Positions 7,816 to 15,408 of a DNA stretch of 64,000 nt are shown here, one piece after another; position 1 is the stretch's first letter; every line of letters begins with the position of its first letter. Source of the DNA: Microbacterium soli. GTDB lineage: Bacteria > Actinomycetota > Actinomycetes > Actinomycetales > Microbacteriaceae. Made by a program: the position numbers and the translations under genes. Where the stretch lies: positions 868,001-932,000 of the forward strand of contig NZ_BAABCP010000001.1 of assembly GCF_039539005.1 (NCBI RefSeq), given 5' to 3'. The notes under the pieces were generated by a model. The model was given only the letters and a program-made list of their open reading frames with translations. It had not been told where the DNA came from and did not search any database.

Positions 7816-8757
7816 GTGCCGAGTCACTCGTCCTCCCTCGACGACCTTCTGAACGTGCTCGCCGACCTCGACACCGAAGCCGTGACGACGGAGCGCGGAG
7901 ACCTGGACCTGCTCGAGACCTCCGAGCTCGTGCGCCGTATGAACGCCGAGGACCAGCTCGTGGCGCTCGCCGTCGCCGAGTGCGCCGAATCGATCACCCG
8001 CGCCGTCGACGGGATCACCGAGCGGTTCCGCCGCGGAGGGCGGCTCGTCTACATCGGCGCCGGCACGGCGGGCCGGATCGGCGTGCTGGACGCCAGCGAG
8101 TGCCCGCCCACGTTCGGCACGGATCCCTCGATGGTCGTCGGCCTCATCGCCGGCGGGGAGGAGGCCATCCGCTCGGCGGTCGAGAACGCCGAGGACGACA
8201 CGGAGGCCGCCCCGCGTGCTCTCCGAGACCTGGCGCTGGCCGAACAGGACACCGTCGTCGGGATCTCCGCATCCGGACGCACCCCCTACGTGATCGCGGG
8301 CCTGGAGTATGCCCGCAGCCTCGGGGCGCTGACGATCGCGGTCGCCTCCAACCGGGCATCCCACACCGGGGCGGTCGCCGAGATCGCGATCGAGACGGCC
8401 ACCGGTCCGGAGTTCCTGTCCGGATCGACGAGGCTCAAGGCGGGCACCGCGCAGAAGCTCGTGGTCAACATGCTCACGACGCTGTCGATGATCAAGCTCG
8501 GCAAGACCTACCACGGCGTGATGGTCGACCTGATGGCCACGAACGAGAAGCTGCGCGCCCGGTCGATCCGCACCGTCATGCAGCTGAGCGGAGTCGATGC
8601 CGACCGGGCCTCGGCCACACTGCACGCAGCGAACGGCTCGGTCAAGCTCGCGCTCGTGATGCTCGCCGCCGACACGGACGCCGAGCGGGCGGGCACCGCA
8701 CTCGCCGACGCCGGCGGCATCCTGCGCGATGCGATCGCCGCGCTGGCCGCGGCGTGA
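7816..8757 (+). CDS. murQ: N-acetylmuramic acid 6-phosphate etherase
   Basis: This 313-residue SIS-fold enzyme cleaves the lactyl ether of MurNAc-6-P to give GlcNAc-6-P and D-lactate. The family block YIGAGTAGRIGVLDASECPP contains the catalytic glutamate (E95 here, equivalent to E. coli E83), followed by IAGGEEAI and GISASGRTPYV, then the GSTRLKAGTAQKLVVNML block that is invariant in etherases. Length is normal. The GTG start has a GAAAGG site about 11 nt upstream. It stands alone on the plus strand, divergent from the importer/epimerase operon, and defines this locus as a MurNAc catabolic one. Confidence 0.96.
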   Translation: MPSHSSSLDDLLNVLADLDTEAVTTERGDLDLLETSELVRRMNAEDQLVALAVAECAESITRAVDGITERFRRGGRLVYIGAGTAGRIGVLDASECPPTFGTDPSMVVGLIAGGEEAIRSAVENAEDDTEAAPRALRDLALAEQDTVVGISASGRTPYVIAGLEYARSLGALTIAVASNRASHTGAVAEIAIETATGPEFLSGSTRLKAGTAQKLVVNMLTTLSMIKLGKTYHGVMVDLMATNEKLRARSIRTVMQLSGVDADRASATLHAANGSVKLALVMLAADTDAERAGTALADAGGILRDAIAALAAA

Positions 8758-8779
8758 GGAAGGGTCCGGGAACCGACCC

Positions 8780-8798
8780 CACGGGGTCCGTCCCCGTG
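8780..8798 (+). terminator. Possible terminator hairpin after murQ
   Basis: A perfect 7-bp inverted repeat (CACGGGG/CCCCGTG) with a 5-nt loop begins 22 bp after the murQ stop, in the 182-bp gap before the convergent IclR gene. There is no T-tract. I see nothing else in this gap. Confidence 0.4.
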
Positions 8799-8939
8799 CC
8801 GGCCAAGGCTCCCGATGGGGACAGAGGTCAGGCCGATGCGCCGGAGTTCCGGTCCGTATCGTGTGAAGGCCGCCGGCAGGGATTCCGCATTGCTCGCCGT
8901 GGTCAAGGCGACAGAGCGCTCGAGGCCAGTCGCGATCCG

Positions 8940-9779
8940 TCAGACACGCGGTGCGAGCTTGTCGCTGATCTCGGCGCAGGCCTCGATCACAGCCTTGCTG
9001 ATCTCGTCGAGGATGGGACGGACCCTCGTCGTGGGCCCCGCGATGGCGAGCGACCCCACCAACTGGGTGCCGACGAAGATCGGCGCTGCCGCAGCATGCA
9101 CTTCCGGGATGGTCTCCCCCCTGTTCAGTGCCACGCCCGCGGCCCTGATGCTTCGCAGCTCAGCGGCGATCTGCTCCCGCCGATCCTCGTCGGCCTCCGC
9201 TGCGAGGAAGGCATTGACCCTCTGTGCGGAGGAATGGGCGAGGATGACCTTGCCCGTGCTGATCGGGTAGACCGGCCGACGGATGTGGAGAGGCGTCGAG
9301 TACTTGATCGGCTGCGTCGACTCCGCGCTGTCGACATACACGATCGAACCCCCCACCGGTTCGGCGAGCATGACCGTCTCGTTGAATCTGTCCCGCAAGC
9401 TGTCCAGGTAAGGACGCGCTGTCTCCGGCAGAGTGCGAGCAGGCGTCCCCAGGAGGGCGCTCACAGCGGGTCCGATCGTGTACCTCCCATCCGTCTCCGT
9501 GAGGTAACCGGCGGCGACAAGCCCCTTGACCAGACTGTGAATGGATGACTTCGGTGCTCCCAGGAGCCGGGTCAGGAGGGGAACGCGCACCCCTTCGTCC
9601 TCAGCGGCGGCGATCTCGAGGATCGCCGCGATCCGATTCACCGTCCGGTGCTCCTGCGGATGACTCCCACCGCCCGGAGCGAACGACTGGACGATGTCGA
9701 ACGATGCGCCCCCCCGCTGCGGCACCCGATCACCATAGGAGAGCTTCGACAGTTCAGAGACCTGAGCGTGCTCCGTCAT
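8940..9779 (-). CDS. IclR-family transcriptional regulator
   Basis: The protein has 279 residues. A winged helix lies at about residues 45-110 (TVNRIAAILEIAAAEDEGVRVPLLTRLLGAPKSSIHSLVKGL.AAGYL) and the IclR effector domain follows, with ISTGKVILAH and a final GPTTRV..I.DEISKAVIEACAEIS block. The ATG at 9779 follows a GGAGGA site. The N-terminal arm of about 45 residues is longer than average. It ends the cluster that encodes the aldehyde dehydrogenase, DapD-like protein, LLM enzymes, ABC importer and TPP enzyme, so it is the probable local regulator. IclR proteins usually sense the small-molecule substrate of such clusters. Confidence 0.92.
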   Translation of the reverse strand: MTEHAQVSELSKLSYGDRVPQRGGASFDIVQSFAPGGGSHPQEHRTVNRIAAILEIAAAEDEGVRVPLLTRLLGAPKSSIHSLVKGLVAAGYLTETDGRYTIGPAVSALLGTPARTLPETARPYLDSLRDRFNETVMLAEPVGGSIVYVDSAESTQPIKYSTPLHIRRPVYPISTGKVILAHSSAQRVNAFLAAEADEDRREQIAAELRSIRAAGVALNRGETIPEVHAAAAPIFVGTQLVGSLAIAGPTTRVRPILDEISKAVIEACAEISDKLAPRV

Positions 9780-9854
9780 CAGGTCCTCCTTCCCTCCGCC
9801 CACGCGGCCGCATGGCCGGGAGCGTTCGTCGCGCACCGCCGTCTCCGGAGGATA

Positions 9855-11345
9855 TCAGCGGTGCAGGATCTTTCCGTCGACGCGGCGCGGGATGCGCCAC
9901 GGGTTCGACTCGCGGGCACCCTCCGGGAGCCACGCGTCGGGGATCGACTGGTAGGCGACGGGCCTCACCCACCGTGCGAGCGCGGACGCTCCCACCGAAG
10001 TCGCCGCCGGAGCGGTCGTCGACGGCCAGGGTCCCCCGTGATGCTGCGCCCAGGTCCACGCCACGGAGGTCGGCCAGTCGTCGACCGTGACTCTCCCGAC
10101 CATGTCGGAGAGCGACTCCACCAGACGACCGGCATCCGGATCGGCATCCGTGCCGTCGGTGATCACCGACCCCACGAGCGCCCCCTGCAAGGCGTTCAAC
10201 GCATGACGCAATTCGTCGGCGTCGTGATACTCCACTATCACAGCGACCGGCCCGAAGCACTCCTCCCGAAGTCGGCTCGTCGGATGGAGGGCGGTGATCG
10301 GAGCGGTGAGGACGGTCGTATCGGCCGACCATCCGCGGCCGGGGCCGGGGACCTGCGACACGATCTCCGCCCCCTCGGCGATCAGAGCCTGCACGCCCGA
10401 TCGCGCCGCCTGCGCGATCCCCTCGGTCAGAAGCACCGCGGACGTCGCCGTGCGGCTCGCGGCGGCGGCGAGCCTCTGAACGGCCTCATGGCCGGTCGGC
10501 ACGAACACGAGACCCGGCTTGGTGCAGAACTGGCCGAACCCGAGGCTGAACGACTGTGCGAAACCGTCCGCGACATCGGCGAGTCGGCTGACCGCGGCGC
10601 TCGGGGTCACGACGACCGGATTCACGGTCCCCATCTCCGCGTAGACGGGGATCACGCGCGGTCGAGCATTCGCGAGCTCCCACAGTGCCAGACCACCTCC
10701 CTGTGAGCCGGTGAACCCCACAGCGCCGATCTGCTCCGATTCCACCAGCGCCCGCCCTGCGCGCAGTCCGTGCACCGCTTCAAGGGTCCCTCGCGGAGCG
10801 CCGGCCTCCGCGAGTGCCGTCTTCGCGAGCGCCACCAGCCGGTCGCTCAGCACGGGATGGGCCGGATGCGCCTTGACCACCACAGGACAGCCGGCGGCGA
10901 GAGCGGAGGCCGTGTCATTCCCCAGAACACCGAACGCGAACGGGAAGTTGCTGGCCCCGAAGATCGCGACGGGGCCGAGCGGGCGCGCCATGCGCACGAT
11001 GCGGGTCGGTGCGGTGTCGATCGTGAGGCCGAGATAGGACCCCTCTTCTGCCACGTCACCGTAGAAGCGGAGCTGAGACGCGGCGCGCACCACTTCCGTG
11101 CGCAGACGCTCCATGCCGAGTCCCGTCTCACGGTCCGCCAGACTCGCGAGCTGCTCGACCTCGGCCTCGAGCGCATCGGCGATCGCGGCCAGCCATGCAC
11201 GCCGCGTCGCCGGTGAGACCTCGGCAACGGCATCCGCGGCCGCTGCGGCGCGTGAAAGCGCCGCCGAGACGTCCTCGGGGCGAGTATCGGGGACCTGCGT
11301 CGTCGGCCGTCCCTCCCGCGGCAGGTAGCTCGTCGTGGATGACAT
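9855..11345 (-). CDS. Aldehyde dehydrogenase, 2,5-dioxovalerate (KGSADH)-type
   Basis: The protein has 496 residues. The NAD(P)-dependent ALDH fold shows FGASNFPFAFGV, GFTGSQGGG, the general base E237 in YAEMGTVNP and the nucleophile C274 in FGQFCTKPG. The sequence around these residues is that of the alpha-ketoglutaric-semialdehyde dehydrogenase branch, which oxidises dicarboxylic semialdehydes. The ATG at 11345 has a GGGAG site 7 nt away. It lies 44 bp after the DapD-like gene. In context it would oxidise the aldehyde made by the cluster's TPP-dependent decarboxylase. The exact substrate cannot be read from sequence. Confidence 0.9.
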   Translation of the reverse strand: MSSTTSYLPREGRPTTQVPDTRPEDVSAALSRAAAAADAVAEVSPATRRAWLAAIADALEAEVEQLASLADRETGLGMERLRTEVVRAASQLRFYGDVAEEGSYLGLTIDTAPTRIVRMARPLGPVAIFGASNFPFAFGVLGNDTASALAAGCPVVVKAHPAHPVLSDRLVALAKTALAEAGAPRGTLEAVHGLRAGRALVESEQIGAVGFTGSQGGGLALWELANARPRVIPVYAEMGTVNPVVVTPSAAVSRLADVADGFAQSFSLGFGQFCTKPGLVFVPTGHEAVQRLAAAASRTATSAVLLTEGIAQAARSGVQALIAEGAEIVSQVPGPGRGWSADTTVLTAPITALHPTSRLREECFGPVAVIVEYHDADELRHALNALQGALVGSVITDGTDADPDAGRLVESLSDMVGRVTVDDWPTSVAWTWAQHHGGPWPSTTAPAATSVGASALARWVRPVAYQSIPDAWLPEGARESNPWRIPRRVDGKILHR

Positions 11346-11389
11346 CGTTCTCCCATCCCCTTTCATGTGTCCGGGCTCGGTCTCTGCGC

Positions 11390-12193
11390 TCATGCGCTCG
11401 GGAGGCGCATGACGCGCTCAAGCGCCTCGTGCGCCGGCTCCCCCGCTCGACGATAGCCCACGACCGCGGGCCGCACGGGGGCCGAGGATCCGGACCCCGT
11501 GTCGACGGCCGCGTTGATGACGATCGCGTCGGCCGGCACATGATCGAGCACCCGTGGAGCGCCCTCGGTGACGTCGACGATCGGCTGTCCCGCTCCGATG
11601 ACCGTGCCATGCCCGACGACGGCACGGGTGCGGACGAGCACTCCGGCGCCGATCACAGCACCGGAGCCCACCCAGCAGTCGTCCTCGACGATCGCCGGCA
11701 GCGCATCGATCGGGTGCAGAGCACCCACGATGCTCGTATTCGGCAACAGCGTGACACGATCGCCGATCTGGGCGCACGTGCCGAGGGACACCCACGTGTC
11801 GACGAGTGTGCCCTCGCCCACCCGGCATCCCAGGTTCACGAAGCTCGGCATGAGGGTCGCGCCGGGTGCCACGTAGGAGCCGTGACGCGCTGCCCCGGAC
11901 GGCGCCACACGATAGCCGCCCTCCTCCGCATCCTGTTTGAGGGCGAACCTGTCTCGCACCGTCCAGGGCCCGAACCGCGCTGTGACGACCGGCTGCGTGC
12001 GGAAGTGCATGGCCAATGCCTTCTTGACCCAGGTGTTCACTCTCCACGCGCCGTCCACCTGCTCGGCGCACCGGTACACACCGGCATCGAGACCGCTCAC
12101 GACCTCGGAGACGGCATCCTCGGCTTCACTCCCCGGGTTCTCCCAGAGCACCTCGATGCGCTCCTCGAGCCGGGACTTCTCCGCTTCTGACAT
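11390..12193 (-). CDS. DapD-like tetrahydrodipicolinate N-succinyltransferase homologue
   Basis: The protein has 267 residues. An N-terminal helical domain (WVKKALAMHFRTQPV) is followed by a left-handed beta-helix of hexapeptide repeats (SYVAPGATLMPSFVNLGCRVGEGTLVDTWVSLGTCAQIG). This is the proteobacterial-type DapD architecture; D132 in VDTW matches the active-site aspartate. The later segment that reads like GARSEVVEG in E. coli DapD is GSGAVIGAG here, so acidic residues there seem lost (recalled alignment). The start ATG 12193 has GGGAG upstream. A lysine-biosynthetic enzyme amid catabolic genes is odd: it may succinylate a piperideine-carboxylate intermediate, or be a relocated biosynthetic paralogue. 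Confidence 0.85.
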   Translation of the reverse strand: MSEAEKSRLEERIEVLWENPGSEAEDAVSEVVSGLDAGVYRCAEQVDGAWRVNTWVKKALAMHFRTQPVVTARFGPWTVRDRFALKQDAEEGGYRVAPSGAARHGSYVAPGATLMPSFVNLGCRVGEGTLVDTWVSLGTCAQIGDRVTLLPNTSIVGALHPIDALPAIVEDDCWVGSGAVIGAGVLVRTRAVVGHGTVIGAGQPIVDVTEGAPRVLDHVPADAIVINAAVDTGSGSSAPVRPAVVGYRRAGEPAHEALERVMRLPSA

Positions 12194-12232
12194 GTGCACT
12201 CCCTCTCCATACAGACATCGCTCATCAAAATA

Positions 12233-12247
12233 TCCATATATAGGAAC
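12233..12247 (-). promoter_or_regulatory. AT-rich element shared with the TPP-enzyme promoter (candidate IclR site or -10 region)
   Basis: TCCATATATAGGAAC lies about 40 bp upstream of the DapD-like start in the 112-bp gap after the LLM gene. It matches TCCATATATAAAGAC at 21245-21259 in 12 of 15 positions. Both precede minus-strand genes of the same cluster, so it could be an operator or a shared promoter. A similar string at 6486-6500 upstream of the sugar-binding lipoprotein warns that it may only be a strong -10 element. Confidence 0.4.
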
Positions 12248-12305
12248 TGATGATCATATATCGGGCTGCTTCGTCGTCCGGGTGCGATGATGACACCGGA
12301 TGCGC

Positions 12306-13313
12306 CTACTCCGCGCGCGCCACCAACCCGCTCACCGTCTCGGCGCTGAGGAGCGGGACGACGTCCTCGACCAGCCGGTGCAGCTGCTCCATGCCGAGCT
12401 TCAAGTCCTCCCAGCCGTGGAAGTGCATATCGAGGGCTATGTAGTCGACCCCCGAGGAGTAGAGCTCCTCGATCTGCTCCGCGCACTGCTCGGCCGTCCC
12501 GTAGACGTGGGTCTCCCCGTGCGCCCCTCCCGGGCGCTCATGCTCGAGCAGCGGCTCGATGTGCGTCCGAAGCCACTCTGGGTCGTCCGACGGGCGGGTC
12601 ACATGCACGAGCGTCGACATCGCGATGCGCACCTGGCGTCCATGCGCCGCCGCAGCATCGTCGAGCATGGGCTTCAACTGCGTTCGCACGTCGTGCGGCG
12701 ACACCCCGGTCGGTTTGAGGTAGTGCGCCCACCGCGCCGCAGCCTCGATCTCCACTGCGCTCTTCCCGTTCACCCAGATCTCGACGTCGGACGGCGGTGC
12801 CGGATCGATTCGCAGTCCCGCGACATCCCACATCGAGCTCAGCTCGTCCGGCACCCTTTCCCCGCGCATGAGCAGGTCGAAGACCTCGAAGCCCGCCAGC
12901 ATGCGCTGCTCCGCCTCGGACTGCGGGCTCATGCCGACCTGGAACTCCGGAGTGCGCCGACCGAGCGCCACCGTCGTCATCACCCGCCCCGGCGCCGCGT
13001 GCGCGAGCGTACTGATGTACTGGGCCCAGAAATAAGGGTGGAACTCCGAGAAGCTCCAGTGCGTGATCGAGGCCCGCACGCGCTCCGTCTCGCTGAGCAC
13101 GTACGGCATGAGCGGCATGGCATCCACCACCGACTCATTGCCCCACGGCCAGGTCTCGGTGTCGAGGGCGAGGAAGTACGGGAGATGCACCGAGTCGAGG
13201 CCGAGCGCTTCCACCTCCTTCGCAGCCGAGATCAGCTGCGCACTGCTGGGGGGCGTCTTCCCCCAGGGGAACAGGAACATGCCCATTCGATCGAGCACCG
13301 ATGTGCTAGTCAT
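12306..13313 (-). CDS. LLM-class flavin/F420-dependent oxidoreductase (paralogue 1)
   Basis: A 335-residue TIM barrel of the luciferase-like monooxygenase superfamily. It begins DRMGMFLFPWGKTPPSS, then FHPYFWAQYISTLAHAAPGRVMTTVALG, which is the superfamily strand-4 region. It shares the FPWG start and the HPYFWA(Q/R)Y block with the gene ending at 14358, so the two are paralogues and could form a heterodimer. The cofactor may be F420 or FMN. No flavin reductase is in the cluster, which favours F420H2 supplied by the neighbouring Fgd-like enzyme. It probably reduces or oxygenates a ring in the imported substrate. Confidence 0.85.
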   Translation of the reverse strand: MTSTSVLDRMGMFLFPWGKTPPSSAQLISAAKEVEALGLDSVHLPYFLALDTETWPWGNESVVDAMPLMPYVLSETERVRASITHWSFSEFHPYFWAQYISTLAHAAPGRVMTTVALGRRTPEFQVGMSPQSEAEQRMLAGFEVFDLLMRGERVPDELSSMWDVAGLRIDPAPPSDVEIWVNGKSAVEIEAAARWAHYLKPTGVSPHDVRTQLKPMLDDAAAAHGRQVRIAMSTLVHVTRPSDDPEWLRTHIEPLLEHERPGGAHGETHVYGTAEQCAEQIEELYSSGVDYIALDMHFHGWEDLKLGMEQLHRLVEDVVPLLSAETVSGLVARAE

Positions 13314-13365
13314 GACTCTCTTCTCCCATCGTTGTTCGTAAACGCACTGCTGCCACCCGGCGCGA

Positions 13366-14361
13366 TCATCCGATGTCCCGAAGCCGGGGGATCACATGCT
13401 CGGCGTACAGTCGCAGGAAGCGTTCCTGATCCCGGCCCGGCGCATGGAAGATCAGGTGATCGAATCCGAGCCGGGCGTACTCCAGGATCCGTTCGACATG
13501 CTCGGCCGGGTCGTCCGAGACGATCCAGCGGCTCGCCGTCCGGTCGACGGGCAGCGCACCTGCACGGCGCTCCATCTCGATGGGGTCCTCGACTCCCATC
13601 TTCTCCTCGGGGGACAGGGCGAGCGCCGCCCACTCCATGGTGTCCGCCTTGGCGCGCTCCAGCGAAGGGTCGAACGACACCTTGAGCTCGATGATCCGCT
13701 CCACGGCGGAGGAGGGACGACCCGCCTTCTCCAGTCCTTCATCGACAGCCGGAAGCAGAACATCGGTGTAGAGCGGCATGCCCTTACCGCTGGTGCAGAT
13801 GAACCCGTCGGCTATCCGGCCGGCAAGGCGCGCCGCCGCGGGGCCCGACGCGGCGATGTGGAGCGGAATCGGTTCGACGGGGCGATCATAGATCGTCGCG
13901 CGCTCCGTCCGGTAGTAGTCGCCGGTGAAGGTGACTCGTTCCCCACTCCACAGTTCCCGGATGAGCAGGCAGGCCTCCTTCAGGCGTGCGAAACGCTCCT
14001 TCTGACCGGGCCATTCCACGCCCAGGGGCGTCTCGTTGAGCGACTCACCCGTTCCGACCCCGAGCCACACACGCCCTGGGTACAGGCAGCCGAGGGTCGC
14101 GAACGCCTGCGCCACCACCCCTGGGTTGTAGCGGAAATGCGGAGTGAGCACGCTCGTCCCGAGCTCGATCCGCTTGGTTCGCTCGCCGACCGCCGCCAGC
14201 CAGGACAGAGAGAACGGGGAATGGCCGTCGTTGTGCCGCCAAGGCTGGAAGTGGTCGCTGATGGCGACACTGTCGAACCCGGCCTCCTCGGCGAGAACCG
14301 CGTATTCCACCAGCGGCCGCGGGGCGAACTGCTCGGCGGATGCCTTGTAGCCGATCTTCAC
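13366..14361 (-). CDS. F420-dependent glucose-6-phosphate dehydrogenase-like oxidoreductase
   Basis: The protein has 331 residues and is very close to mycobacterial Fgd1 along its whole length: [21 protein letters not shown] with catalytic H37 and W41, [16 protein letters not shown] with the active-site glutamate, and FICTSGKG. Of the Fgd1 phosphate-binding residues (K198, K259, R283), the first and last are kept and the middle lysine is Arg (EMER). So it may oxidise glucose-6-phosphate to make F420H2, or act on a related substrate. The GTG start at 14361 overlaps the preceding stop (GTGA); longer in-frame extensions are antisense sequence. Placed between two LLM paralogues, it looks like their cofactor supplier. 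Confidence 0.9.
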   Translation of the reverse strand: MKIGYKASAEQFAPRPLVEYAVLAEEAGFDSVAISDHFQPWRHNDGHSPFSLSWLAAVGERTKRIELGTSVLTPHFRYNPGVVAQAFATLGCLYPGRVWLGVGTGESLNETPLGVEWPGQKERFARLKEACLLIRELWSGERVTFTGDYYRTERATIYDRPVEPIPLHIAASGPAAARLAGRIADGFICTSGKGMPLYTDVLLPAVDEGLEKAGRPSSAVERIIELKVSFDPSLERAKADTMEWAALALSPEEKMGVEDPIEMERRAGALPVDRTASRWIVSDDPAEHVERILEYARLGFDHLIFHAPGRDQERFLRLYAEHVIPRLRDIG

Positions 14362-15341
14362 CGCGAGGCCTCCCCTCGCCGATCGTCGATGAGGGGCAGG
14401 ACATGCTCCACGAACCGGTCCATCTGACGAAGGACGGGCTCTCCGCTCGGCGTGGCGCCATGGAAGTCGAACTCGAGGAGGATCTCGTCGACCCCGGCCT
14501 CGAATTGCGCGCTGATGCGATCCGCGCACTCCTGTGGGGAGCCGATGACCGCGCCGGTCGAGTCGCGGTCCTTCGGCCGCGACTCGAGGGGACCCCACAC
14601 GTTCTCCTGCTGCCACTCGGCCGAGTCGCCGGGCAGCACGATCGCGCAGGTCTGCGTCACCACCAGGTCCACCGACCTGCCGTGCGCCTGTGCGGCCTCG
14701 GTGAGTCGGGGGCGGATCTCGTCACGGATCGCCGCCACGTCCAGTCGCGTGGGGTTGTACGCCTGCGCCCAGCGTGCGGCCCGCTCCAGAGAAGGCGCCC
14801 CGCCGCCGACCCACAGCGGAAGGTCGGGGCGCGGAGCGGGGTGCAGAGCGAGCGCGCGAGCGTCCCAGAAAGCACCCGGTTCAGCGATCTCCTCACCGTG
14901 GCACAGTGCCGTGTACAGGGCCAGCGCCTCGTCGAACCGCTTCCCGCGCTCCTTCACCTTGGACAGGCCGACGCGGAAGTCGTCCGGCGCCCAGCCCAGC
15001 GCAGCGCAGGCGATCGCCCGTCCGCCGGACAGAATATCCAGGTTGGCGAAATACCGTGCCCAGAAGTACGGGTGCATCGTCGGGAAGATCACGGAATTGA
15101 TCGCCACCCTGACGTTGCTCGTCGCCTGGGCGATGAGCGGCACCACCACCAGGGGATCGAGATTGTGGGTGTTGTCGATGTTCTTGTCGGGTTGCGTGAA
15201 GTGCCACGCCACGTGCACGGATCCGAAGCCGAGCTCGTCTGCGTGCACCGCCGACGTGACGATCTCGGAAGTCGTCGGCCTGCTCACCCCCCACGGGAAC
15301 AGATACACCCCGAGCCGGGAGAGCGTTTCCTTCTGCGTCAC
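14358..15341 (-). CDS. LLM-class flavin/F420-dependent oxidoreductase (paralogue 2)
   Basis: The protein has 327 residues in a luciferase-like TIM barrel: [16 protein letters not shown] at the N-terminus, [29 protein letters not shown] in the middle, and a C-terminal [34 protein letters not shown] that parallels paralogue 1 (DYIALDMHFHG). The GTG at 15341 is favoured because an AAAGG site lies 9 nt upstream and the N-terminus then aligns with paralogue 1; a start at 15425 would add 28 atypical residues. It is coupled by GTGA to the Fgd-like gene and follows the permease gene by 67 bp. Confidence 0.85.
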   Translation of the reverse strand: MTQKETLSRLGVYLFPWGVSRPTTSEIVTSAVHADELGFGSVHVAWHFTQPDKNIDNTHNLDPLVVVPLIAQATSNVRVAINSVIFPTMHPYFWARYFANLDILSGGRAIACAALGWAPDDFRVGLSKVKERGKRFDEALALYTALCHGEEIAEPGAFWDARALALHPAPRPDLPLWVGGGAPSLERAARWAQAYNPTRLDVAAIRDEIRPRLTEAAQAHGRSVDLVVTQTCAIVLPGDSAEWQQENVWGPLESRPKDRDSTGAVIGSPQECADRISAQFEAGVDEILLEFDFHGATPSGEPVLRQMDRFVEHVLPLIDDRRGEASR

Positions 15342-15408
15342 CGGATTCGACCTTTCATACGATTCGATTTGATTTGGATGGGACGGCACGGCACGGCGCC
15401 GCCCTGCT

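Noticed and set aside
13366..14616. A longer start for the Fgd-like gene at 14616
   Set aside because: The extra 85 residues are Arg/Pro-rich antisense to the neighbouring LLM gene; the GTG at 14361 gives the exact Fgd N-terminus and couples by GTGA.
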